Source: Gammaproteobacteria bacterium
Lineage (GTDB): Bacteria; Pseudomonadota; Gammaproteobacteria; Pseudomonadales; Azotimanducaceae
Assembly: GCA_021773555.1 (NCBI GenBank)
Contig: JAJFKA010000035.1
Span: 1-64,000, forward strand
DNA: 64,000 nucleotides
Reading direction: 5' to 3'
Below are positions 56,477-64,000 of this stretch, in pieces. The notes under the pieces were generated by a model. The model searched no databases. It had not been told where the DNA came from and saw only the letters and a list, made by a program, of their open reading frames with translations. The translations under genes and the position numbers were made by a program. The first letter of the stretch is position 1, and every line of letters begins with the position of its first letter.

Positions 56477-57342
56477 GCATTCGCTTCATACGCCGACATA
56501 TCCATACCGGGGTATCTAAGGCCGACATCACGGACGGTCTGGTCATCCCAATACTCGCTGTCCGGCGCAGGAAAGCCAAATAATGATCGCTCCTGTGGCG
56601 TCATGCTGACCATGGTCGGACCCCAGTGCGGTGACAGGGCGTGATTTGCCCAGGCCATCTTGCCTGTCCATTGCCAGCCTCTGGGTTGAAAATCCACGAG
56701 CATCACGAATCGGGATCGGTCAGCACCAAGAAAATTCGACCCGCGGTGCAGGACGTCTGTCTTATAAATGAGCAGGGTACCTGCCTTACCAGTCACGGTA
56801 ATTTCCTGATCAAACAGCGTCCCCATCGGCAACTCCCGCCGGGCCAGGGGAATATCTTTTGATCTGTCCAGGGGAACGATTTTAGTTGGGCCGTCCAATT
56901 CGGTGACATCCCGCAACAAGATAAACGTCGTCATCTGCACATGGCTTGATGCTACTTTTGGTACCACCATGGTGTGGTTGCCATAATCCCGATGATGGGC
57001 CTGATCGTAGTCTGTGGCGCCCGCATACTTGGCCCACAATTCAACTTTATAAAGATCCAGGTCCCCGGTACCACAAAAACGTGTTGCTGCATCAACCAGG
57101 TCCGGATAAACCGCCAGCCGATTCAGTGCCCAGACCGGATAAGGGAACATACGCAGTCCCGCAAACTGACTCTTTGAAAACTGCTGCCGGACCGCCGGGT
57201 CGGCAAAATAGACCTCGGGCCGCGGAAACACCTCCCAGAGCGCTTCCTGTGCTGCAGCCAGTGTTTGCTGATCAATAAAATCCGGGACCAGGGTGTAACC
57301 GCGCTCTCGCACCTCGGACAATTGGACATCGGAAACTTTCAT
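56473..57342 (-). CDS. Phytanoyl-CoA dioxygenase family protein (second copy)
   Basis: The 289-residue product has the HxD iron ligands in YDQAHHRDYGNHT near residue 124 and the distal His in DVLHRGSNFLGADRSR near 200-215, with an Arg for 2-oxoglutarate. It is a Fe(II)/2-oxoglutarate dioxygenase of unknown substrate, less than clearly related to the copy at 10449-11426. The ATG at 57342 has GGGGGG 2-7 nt upstream, preferable to a start 13 codons earlier. It follows the PQQ dehydrogenase/cytochrome c pair by 111 nt on the same strand. Confidence 0.86.
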   Translation of the reverse strand: MKVSDVQLSEVRERGYTLVPDFIDQQTLAAAQEALWEVFPRPEVYFADPAVRQQFSKSQFAGLRMFPYPVWALNRLAVYPDLVDAATRFCGTGDLDLYKVELWAKYAGATDYDQAHHRDYGNHTMVVPKVASSHVQMTTFILLRDVTELDGPTKIVPLDRSKDIPLARRELPMGTLFDQEITVTGKAGTLLIYKTDVLHRGSNFLGADRSRFVMLVDFQPRGWQWTGKMAWANHALSPHWGPTMVSMTPQERSLFGFPAPDSEYWDDQTVRDVGLRYPGMDMSAYEANA

Positions 57343-57453
57343 ATCCCCCCTCGAATTTGTGCAGCGAGGCACTAGTTCCACCCATCAGGCGGATCCTCAC
57401 CAGTTTCAGCGTCAATCGAGGGCTCGATGTCCGTCGATTGACCGAATCCGTGC

Positions 57454-57798
57454 TTAACAATGTCGCTGGCTTCGCAGGTACGCCACCAGCTTCCAGATAT
57501 CCTGGTCGCCTTCAGGCAGTTTTCCGGCAAACCCAATCATGCGGGTTCCCATCACGCCGTTCGATATGGTGTTAAAGACCTCCTGGTCGGCGCCCCCATG
57601 GAGCCACGCGCAGTCCATGAGATTGGGCGCTTCACTGCCAACCGAGGTTTTGTGACAATAACCACCACAGGAACCGGTATACAATTGTTTGCCACGCTTC
57701 AGCGCAGCGGCATCCTGCAACATGACCTCAGCCGGTGATTCCGCTTCACAACCAGACAACAGCACTGCAAGCAGCGCAAGAAAACTGACCGCCTTCAT
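57454..57798 (-). CDS. Exported cytochrome c with CxxxCH haem motif
   Basis: The 114-residue protein has a lipoprotein-like signal (FLALLAVLLSGCEA) and one haem-binding site, TGSCGGYCHKTSV near residue 42, which is CxxxCH rather than CxxCH. The likely Met ligand is in TRMIGFAGKL near 86. It starts 1 nt after the PQQ dehydrogenase stop, so it is the probable electron acceptor of that enzyme in the periplasm. CxxxCH sites are known but rare, and may need normal System I ligation. Confidence 0.85.
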   Translation of the reverse strand: MKAVSFLALLAVLLSGCEAESPAEVMLQDAAALKRGKQLYTGSCGGYCHKTSVGSEAPNLMDCAWLHGGADQEVFNTISNGVMGTRMIGFAGKLPEGDQDIWKLVAYLRSQRHC

Positions 57799-57799
57799 C

Positions 57800-59575
57800 T
57801 CACTTCAAGGCAAAGACAAACAGATGGCCGCCTTCCGGTATATTCACCGGTCCGCCACTGAACGCTGCAAAGGTATTCCAGTTACCCGATCCAATAGCGA
57901 CATAACTCTTACCTTTTACCTGATAGACCACTGGCTGGCTGCGAACACCACCGCCCATCTTGAAGTTCCACAACACCTCGCCAGTCCGGCTATTCAGGGC
58001 GAGAGCATGACCTTGTTGATTGCCAGTAAAAATGACGCCGCCTTCAGTGGATGCCACGCCTCCCATCATCGGATCTGCATCCTGGTATCGCCAGCGTACC
58101 TTGCCGGTATTGTAGTCAATGGCGGAGAGATGGCCGTAGGATTTACCTGCTTCCACATCAAGCAACTCGGGTAAACCTGCCATATAGGGCTGTCCGGGAA
58201 TGAAAATATCCAGCCCTTTTTGAAAAGCCTGGCAGGCTTCAATGCTCGGAATGAATGCAAGTCCCAACTTCGCGTTTAACGCACCGGTCCATGCGCCATT
58301 CATACCACCCAGGTTACTGGGGCACGTCCTGAACGAACCGTCCTCCTTCGGCATTGCTTCTGGATTGACAATAGGCCTGCCAATTTCATCAATGGTCGCC
58401 CAGTTCACTTGTTCGACGTAGGGTTCCGCGCCCATAAACGCGCCGGTTTCCCGATTGAGAATGTAGAAATACCCGTTGCGATTGGCCTGGACAATGGCTT
58501 TTACGTCACGGCCGTCGCGACGAACATCAACCAGGAAAATCTGCGTGTTACCGTCATAGTCCCACACGTCGTGTGGCGTGAACTGAAAGTACCATTTCTG
58601 CTCTCCGGTCGCCGGATCAAGCGCGAGAATGCTGTTGGAAAAAAGGTTATCACCGGCACGCAAATCACCGTTCCAATCCGGTGAAGGATTGCCAGTCGTC
58701 CAGTACAGGGTATCGGTCGCTTCATCATAAGCCCCACTCGTCCATGCGGGTGCGCCGCCTGTTTTATAAGACTCTCCAGCCCAGGTTTCGACACCAGGCT
58801 CACCGGCAGCAGGCACCGTATAATGTCGCCAGCGGCGCTCACCGGTCTTCACATCATAGGCATCGAAAAACCCACGAACACCGAACTCTCCACCGGCGAT
58901 TCCAATTATCGCCAGGTCTTTAACAATCATCGGCATTGAGGTCGCGCTATGGCCCAGATCATAAGGCGCCAGTTCCGTTTGCCAGACGATCTCTCCCGAC
59001 AATCGATTGAAGGCGATGAGTTGAGAATCCAGTGTCGCCATCAGAACGAGATCACCGGATATGGCCACGCCGCGATTGACCGGTCCACAACATAGGCGAA
59101 GATCTTCTGGATACTGATGGTCATACCGCCAGTACAAATCTCCGGTCTCCGGGTTCAATGCAAACAGTCGGTTGTACGACGAACTGACATACATGATGCC
59201 ATCATAGATGGTCGGGCTGACCTCAAACTGACCCAGGGTGCCGGTGGGAAATGCCCAGACGACTTCGAGGTCCTTCACCGATTCGGGATTCAGATCGGTA
59301 ACCGGGCTATGCCGGTGGTTTCCATAATCTCCACCGTATAAAAGCCAGTTTGATGTGTCCGATAGTCCCCGGGAGAGATCAGCCTGCATCACAGGTCCTG
59401 CTCCGTTACCGATGGGTTGCGTGTTAATCCAGTGTGTCGGTAGTTCAGGAAGTGCTTCAGCCTCAGCATCCATCACCGCGGCATTAGTGGTTGCTGCTTC
59501 CGGAACTGCCTTATCGGGCTGCGAGCAGCCAGCCAGGACAATCGCCAGGACCACGAACAAATACCGATAGTACAT
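57800..59575 (-). CDS. PQQ-dependent alcohol dehydrogenase, lanthanide-type metal site
   Basis: The 591-residue lipoprotein (LAIVLAGCSQ) has eight-bladed propeller repeats and the adjacent-Cys pair LRLCCGPVNRG. Likely metal ligands are Glu in GGEFGVRGF, Asn in TTGNPSP and Asp in HDVWDYDG. The second Asp of WDYD, two residues after the catalytic one, is the mark that separates lanthanide-dependent from calcium-dependent enzymes. It oxidises alcohols in the periplasm with PQQ and passes electrons to the cytochrome c encoded next to it. I start at 59575, where GGGAG lies 6 nt upstream, instead of 64 codons earlier. No pqq biosynthesis gene is in the window. Confidence 0.9.
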   Translation of the reverse strand: MYYRYLFVVLAIVLAGCSQPDKAVPEAATTNAAVMDAEAEALPELPTHWINTQPIGNGAGPVMQADLSRGLSDTSNWLLYGGDYGNHRHSPVTDLNPESVKDLEVVWAFPTGTLGQFEVSPTIYDGIMYVSSSYNRLFALNPETGDLYWRYDHQYPEDLRLCCGPVNRGVAISGDLVLMATLDSQLIAFNRLSGEIVWQTELAPYDLGHSATSMPMIVKDLAIIGIAGGEFGVRGFFDAYDVKTGERRWRHYTVPAAGEPGVETWAGESYKTGGAPAWTSGAYDEATDTLYWTTGNPSPDWNGDLRAGDNLFSNSILALDPATGEQKWYFQFTPHDVWDYDGNTQIFLVDVRRDGRDVKAIVQANRNGYFYILNRETGAFMGAEPYVEQVNWATIDEIGRPIVNPEAMPKEDGSFRTCPSNLGGMNGAWTGALNAKLGLAFIPSIEACQAFQKGLDIFIPGQPYMAGLPELLDVEAGKSYGHLSAIDYNTGKVRWRYQDADPMMGGVASTEGGVIFTGNQQGHALALNSRTGEVLWNFKMGGGVRSQPVVYQVKGKSYVAIGSGNWNTFAAFSGGPVNIPEGGHLFVFALK

Positions 59576-59748
59576 CTCACTCTCCCATAATTGATTGTAG
59601 GTACGGCCGCAGCCTTTTAGACGATCATAAGTGAAGGTGCCGCAGAAGTAAGCAATTCGAACAAATAAAATACTAGCCCGGTAAACCCGAGAAAAAAGGG
59701 CTGTCCACCGCATGAATACAGTTTTACTATCAACGTGAATCTGGACCG

Positions 59749-60681
59749 GTGAGCGACGCGATGGCATGGCAACTAAGTGATTTAATCGATCAAAACGGAC
59801 GCACGATCGTGATAACCGGCGCGAACAGTGGCATCGGCTTTGAGGCAGCGAGCGCCTTGGTCAATAACGGGGGCAATGTTATTCTCGCCTGCCGCGATGC
59901 CGCAAAAGCGCAAATCGCCTGCGAGCAAATTGCCGCCGGCACTCCAGGTGGGTCGATTGACTACTGTGTTCTCGACCTCGCCTCCCTCGAATCTGTTAGC
60001 GCATGTGCTGACCAACTGAAAGCGCGCTGCGAGAAGCTGGATGTACTTGTTAACAACGCCGGTGTCATGGCCATTCCGCGCCGCGAAACCGACGACGGGT
60101 TTGAAATGCAGTTTGGCACTAATCACCTGGGACACTTTGCACTGACCGCTCAGTTGTTCCCGTTGCTGGGCGCGGGCGCAAGGGTTGTAAATGTTTCAAG
60201 TCTTGCCCACCAGTTTGGTTTTATCAATTTCGCCAATCTCCAGGGTCAGATGTTTTACGATCCCTGGATGGCTTACGGACAGAGCAAACTGGCCAATCTG
60301 CTGTTCACCTATGAACTCGATCGCCGATGTAATGCCGCCAATCTCGACGTCAGTGCTCTGGCCTGTCATCCCGGTGTGTCGTCAACGAATCTTGGCTACG
60401 CGGGGCCGCGAATGCTGAATTCTCCGCTTGGAGAAACCCTGGTGCAGTTCTACACCTCGATCATTGCCCAGTCTGCGGCAGCGGGAGCACTGCCGACGCT
60501 CTATGCCGGATTCTCAGAAGCAGTGGACGGCGGGGATTATATCGGTCCGGATGGACTGGGCGAGCTACGCGGTAATCCGCGCAAGGTTTCCTCCAGTTTT
60601 ATGTCCCGCTCGGAAGCAGTCGCGCGCCAGTTGTGGCAGGTCTCTGAAAAGTTGACCGGAATTCCGTTTCAGGTCGAATAA
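59749..60681 (+). CDS. Short-chain dehydrogenase/reductase
   Basis: The 310-residue protein has TIVITGANSGIGFEAASALV near residue 19-38 (TGxxxGxG), VLVNNAGVM near 99, and the catalytic Tyr-Lys in YGQSKLANLLF near 178 with an upstream Ser in NVSSLAHQ. The length and NNAG/YxxxK layout fit retinol-dehydrogenase-like SDRs. The GTG at 59749 is the first in-frame start; ATG at 59761 is the alternative. It is divergent from the PQQ dehydrogenase. The substrate is unknown. Confidence 0.88.
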   Translation: MSDAMAWQLSDLIDQNGRTIVITGANSGIGFEAASALVNNGGNVILACRDAAKAQIACEQIAAGTPGGSIDYCVLDLASLESVSACADQLKARCEKLDVLVNNAGVMAIPRRETDDGFEMQFGTNHLGHFALTAQLFPLLGAGARVVNVSSLAHQFGFINFANLQGQMFYDPWMAYGQSKLANLLFTYELDRRCNAANLDVSALACHPGVSSTNLGYAGPRMLNSPLGETLVQFYTSIIAQSAAAGALPTLYAGFSEAVDGGDYIGPDGLGELRGNPRKVSSSFMSRSEAVARQLWQVSEKLTGIPFQVE

Positions 60682-60697
60682 AGCATTGGCCGCACAC

Positions 60698-61948
60698 TCA
60701 CTTCTCCTGACTACTCTGGGAATCAACAACAGAGAACGTCATGCCCGCATTATCGCAGAGCCGTGAAATCAGGAAATCTCCCATCGCGCTTGCAGGTGTC
60801 AATACACCACCAGCGGAACTCAGCTCATCCTTCGCCAGGCAGACGGCCGTCTCTGCAAGCATTTTCGAGGTAGCACCATAACCGGGGTCGCGGTCACCGG
60901 TTACTGACACTTTGATTTGCTGGCGCGGATCATTCGCACATTTTCCCAGGAACTCGATATTAAAAGAACCGTTGCGAATGGTTTCACTGGAGGGGCCCTC
61001 TCCTGGTGCTGGCGCTATTTTACGTAACAGCGACCGGGTTGGACCGAATGCGCCCGCGAGCACCATCAGAATGGAACCACCGGCGATCATGGAGGCGCGG
61101 GTATAGCCCATCGGACCATCCCCCGCCAGCGTCGATTCACTGTAACGAAATTCCTTGCCGTAACAATATCCCTGCAAGGCATGGCTTCGGCGAACAACCC
61201 GCGTGTTGACACCGGCCATCACGAATGGCGCGGTCCACTGGTGGAAATCAGTGTCATACACAGCGCCGGTCTGATCATTGGTATCATCCCCTCTTGGCAT
61301 ATTCTGTGGATTGAGTGCGTAGGGATCGCTGAGTGTTTCCATGATCGTCGGGTCGGCGCGAACCTGCTCCATCATATGCATCATGCTCTCGACAGTACCG
61401 CCACTGACACCACCACTGAAGTTGACGACCCGGCAACTCACCGTGGATGCGAACTCGCCATGCTTTGCTTTCATCTCTCGCTGCAGAAAATACACACCCA
61501 TATCAAAGGGAATACTGTCGAAGCCACAGGTATGGACAATTCTGGCGCCACTCGCTTCTGCTGTTGCCTGATGTTCGGTAATCATTCGGTACATCCAGGG
61601 TACTTCACCCGTCAGATCACAATAGTGTGTTCCGGCCTGCGCACAGGCGCGGACCATTTCACTACCGTACAGGGCATAGGGTCCCACAGTCGTGCAGACA
61701 ACACGGGTGCGTGCTACCAGTTCATCGAGTGCCGCACCGTTGTTGCTGTCCGCTATGACAATCGGGATTTTATCGGCGTCGTCACCGGCGAACTGCTGGC
61801 GAACGGCAATCAGCCTGGCCTCATTTCGCCCCCCGATCGCCCAGCGTAACCGCTCTCCCGCACCGTATTTCTGGTACAAAAACTCCGCTACCAGCTTGCC
61901 TGTAAACCCGGTTGCTCCCCAGAGCACTACATCGAATTCCTGTTCCAT
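60698..61948 (-). CDS. Saccharopine-dehydrogenase-like NAD(P)-binding protein
   Basis: The 416-residue protein starts EFDVVLWGATGFTGKLVAEF near residue 4, the GxxGxxG nucleotide-binding loop, followed by TVGPYALYGSEMVRACAQAG near 87-106, DLTGEVPWMYRMI near 113 and HTCGFDSIPFDMGVYFL near 141. It resembles saccharopine dehydrogenase-family and trans-acting enoyl reductase proteins of lipid metabolism. AAGGGA lies before the ATG. It begins 14 nt after the TrkA-N/RyR/SLOG gene and may be cotranscribed, but I see no functional link. Confidence 0.87.
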   Translation of the reverse strand: MEQEFDVVLWGATGFTGKLVAEFLYQKYGAGERLRWAIGGRNEARLIAVRQQFAGDDADKIPIVIADSNNGAALDELVARTRVVCTTVGPYALYGSEMVRACAQAGTHYCDLTGEVPWMYRMITEHQATAEASGARIVHTCGFDSIPFDMGVYFLQREMKAKHGEFASTVSCRVVNFSGGVSGGTVESMMHMMEQVRADPTIMETLSDPYALNPQNMPRGDDTNDQTGAVYDTDFHQWTAPFVMAGVNTRVVRRSHALQGYCYGKEFRYSESTLAGDGPMGYTRASMIAGGSILMVLAGAFGPTRSLLRKIAPAPGEGPSSETIRNGSFNIEFLGKCANDPRQQIKVSVTGDRDPGYGATSKMLAETAVCLAKDELSSAGGVLTPASAMGDFLISRLCDNAGMTFSVVDSQSSQEK

Positions 61949-61962
61949 TATTCTGTGTTCCC

Positions 61963-64000
61963 TTAGTCCTGTTTCGCGCCTGAGTACTGGTGAGCAATGA
62001 CGACCGGCTGATCCGTAATCTTGGCACGAAAAAACTCAGAGCGGATCACATACTCGGGGTCGGCCGCACCGCCCTTTCGCCATTCAACCACCTGACCGGT
62101 ACCACCTGTACCGTGCGCTTTCTCGCCATCCCAAATCGCCAGCATTGCATCACAATGCTCAACGATGTAAGCACCCACCATAGCGTACTGTTTGTTACGC
62201 TGCTCGTTAGCGACACCACCAAGGCGCGACGCCAATTCCATCTGATTGCCGAAGCGCATTGGCAGTTCATAGTAAATCTCGGACTTGCCAACCAGTACTT
62301 TGAATTCCTCCACAGAATGAGTCGAGGTAAAATCAGTCTGGTAGAGTTCAAACGGAAGCGGTAGCGGAACATGCAATGCCATGCCAAATTTTTCCATGGC
62401 AATCCGGGCAACCAGCCGGTCAGCGCCTTCAGCGAGTGGTGACATGAGAATAAACTTCCGTTTCGGATTCGCATCAACCAGTTTTTGCAAAGCGCCTTCG
62501 ATTTCAGCTTTCAGCTTTTCATCGGAGGGGTTAAGTTTATGCAGACGATGACCGGTAATTCCGATGCAGAACTCCCGGGCGATACCTTTCTGAATTTTCC
62601 TGGCGATCAATGCAGCAAACGTCTTTATCTGATCAACCTGACGCTGTTGTTCCCCGGGATTGAGGTTTTCCCACTTGCCGATGACCGGATTGACCTTTGC
62701 GCTCTCAATTCTCTCCGGTCCGTATTGCCAGCCATGCGCTATTTTCTCCGCACACCATCGATTGTGTTCCATTCTTGCGAGCAATAGCGCCTCTTCATCG
62801 GAAAAGCTAAATTCCGTATCAACGGTATCAATGATGCGACAGCCAATGGCTCGCAGCTTCGTCGCCGAGTGGTCCGCACTTTGTCGATTGCTTGCTCGCT
62901 CTGGTTCGGACAACGCCACCCAATCGTAAAGCGTGGAATACAGACGGACATCTACATCAAGCCCACCGCGCTCCTCCAGATAGGTCTCATGAAATGCACG
63001 GGCCAGGACGTCCAGGCCATCAGCCAGCACATTCTCAAAATGTAAGACCTGATCCAGCATCCCGAACGGGTATAGACCGTCCGGAATTTCGGGGCCACCA
63101 AAATTCGACTCCAGTAATTGTGCTAATCCACTGGACTGCTCCATGTGCACGATGATCGGTGCATTGCTGTTTTTTTTGTTTAGCAGGATCGAACGCAACA
63201 ACAGCGCAAGATTCAGGTTGTCCTCATCACGCTCAAAGCACACCACATGTTCCGTCACGCTGCGCAGCAATTCGACGTAGATTTCATCCAGCATCTTCGC
63301 CTGCAGGACAGGAATCTCATAGAACTTGATGCTGCACAAGGACTCCAGATACGGATAAGTAGCCAGGAACGCCACACCTTTTGCGTTGGCATCCCGATCG
63401 AAAACTGAAAACCGAATCTGGCTTTCGTTCGCGTAGTGGCAGACCCTGATCGCTTCAAGAAGAATATGTTCGGCCTGCTGACCAAAGTTATACAAGGCGA
63501 TATGAACCTGGTTCTGACCAAAATAGTGGGCAAACGATTCCGGTGGATAATCCCTGAACAGGATCCTGGAATTTAGATGGTACACACTAAAAAAATTGAC
63601 TTGTGCCGAGGCAGAATCCGCGAAGAATTTCGGATAGTTCTCCAGCCGTTCTGCAATATGCGTGTTTTCGACGTGCATGTGCACGAGCAGTGGTTCACTG
63701 GCTCGTTCCCGCATATAACTGCGAGCTTTGATTGCCAGTTCAACATTGACGCCATCACTACCGGTAAACGCCACCAGATGTTTCGCGGCTGCCAGATTCA
63801 CCTGATCGAAAATTACCGGATCAAGGATGTCCCCGACGATCACTGACATTTTCAGTGCGCGTGCACGTTCAATGTAGGGATTATCAGGATTACTCTCCAC
63901 GATCACGAGTTTGTACGCGCCATGGCAGGACTGGACAAAATGCCAGGACAGCTTACCGAGCCCGGCGACAACAATATGATCCTGGCGCAACCTGACAAAC
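61963..64000 (-). CDS. TrkA-N / RyR / SLOG-like multidomain protein (N-terminus beyond window)
   Basis: The frame is open to the right edge and continues upstream, since FVRLRQDHIVVAGLGKLSWH reads through with no start in the window apart from a TTG at 63990. Domains in order, counted from that TTG: TrkA-N NAD-binding (about 5-120, with AGLGKLSWHF and VGDILDPVIF), a linker with a second TrkA-like half (about 170-290), a RyR domain (about 405-480, LARMEHNRWCAEKIAHGWQY), and a C-terminal SLOG-like Rossmann domain (about 485-670, FCIGITGHRLHKL, LMSPLAEGADRLVARIAMEK). Similar proteins carry an ion-channel or membrane unit before TrkA-N; I infer this but cannot see it. It is probably a nucleotide- or NAD-sensing channel or effector. 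Confidence 0.85.
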   Translation of the reverse strand, partial: FVRLRQDHIVVAGLGKLSWHFVQSCHGAYKLVIVESNPDNPYIERARALKMSVIVGDILDPVIFDQVNLAAAKHLVAFTGSDGVNVELAIKARSYMRERASEPLLVHMHVENTHIAERLENYPKFFADSASAQVNFFSVYHLNSRILFRDYPPESFAHYFGQNQVHIALYNFGQQAEHILLEAIRVCHYANESQIRFSVFDRDANAKGVAFLATYPYLESLCSIKFYEIPVLQAKMLDEIYVELLRSVTEHVVCFERDEDNLNLALLLRSILLNKKNSNAPIIVHMEQSSGLAQLLESNFGGPEIPDGLYPFGMLDQVLHFENVLADGLDVLARAFHETYLEERGGLDVDVRLYSTLYDWVALSEPERASNRQSADHSATKLRAIGCRIIDTVDTEFSFSDEEALLLARMEHNRWCAEKIAHGWQYGPERIESAKVNPVIGKWENLNPGEQQRQVDQIKTFAALIARKIQKGIAREFCIGITGHRLHKLNPSDEKLKAEIEGALQKLVDANPKRKFILMSPLAEGADRLVARIAMEKFGMALHVPLPLPFELYQTDFTSTHSVEEFKVLVGKSEIYYELPMRFGNQMELASRLGGVANEQRNKQYAMVGAYIVEHCDAMLAIWDGEKAHGTGGTGQVVEWRKGGAADPEYVIRSEFFRAKITDQPVVIAHQYSGAKQD

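Overview
The window looks like a chromosome segment of a free-living, probably marine or aquatic gammaproteobacterium. I infer this from gene order, because no rRNA is present to confirm it. Two housekeeping blocks are arranged as in Pseudomonas-like genomes: recA-recX / alaS-lysC-csrA, and mutS-fdxA facing nlpD-DUF368-pcm-truD-ispF-ispD-ftsB-eno-kdsA-pyrG-tilS-dnaE. Compared with that usual block, rpoS (between fdxA and nlpD), surE (between pcm and truD) and accA (between tilS and dnaE) are not at their expected places. The accessory genes are typical of an oligotrophic heterotroph: glutathione S-transferases, phytanoyl-CoA-type dioxygenases, a luciferase-like monooxygenase, a P450, a sulfatase, a PQQ alcohol dehydrogenase and an enoyl-CoA hydratase.

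Layout. 1-11.4 kb: an acyl-CoA synthetase cut by the left edge, gpsA, a PPOX-like flavoprotein, then csrA, lysC, alaS, recX and recA on the minus strand with a clear LexA box before recA, followed by an LLM monooxygenase and a phytanoyl-CoA dioxygenase-like gene. 11.4-23.4 kb: an accessory stretch with a stand-alone nucleotide-cyclase domain behind a leader with twin covarying hairpins, a DUF3604 lipoprotein, an FAD-type oxidoreductase, an S41 protease plus membrane protein divergent from a membrane-tethered winged-helix regulator, a PEP-CTERM protein behind a strong sigma-54 promoter, a conserved unknown gene between REP-like palindromes, and a membrane LuxR/DUF4199 pair. 23.4-41 kb: the second housekeeping block, almost all on the minus strand with 4-nt overlaps. 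dnaE in this block carries an in-frame TGA. 41-64 kb: catabolic and detoxification genes, including yghU, a broken P450, mgtE behind an attenuator-like leader, a RIO-type kinase, a PQQ dehydrogenase with a lanthanide-type aspartate and its cytochrome c, and, running off the right edge, a TrkA-N / RyR / SLOG-like multidomain protein.

The most unusual items are the TGA inside dnaE, the TrkA-N-RyR-SLOG fusion, the REP-flanked unknown gene with decayed repeats beside it, the sigma-54-driven PEP-CTERM gene, and the twin-hairpin leader of the cyclase-like gene. No tRNA, rRNA, CRISPR array, transposase or phage gene was recognised. All function calls come from reading motifs by eye. No database search was run.
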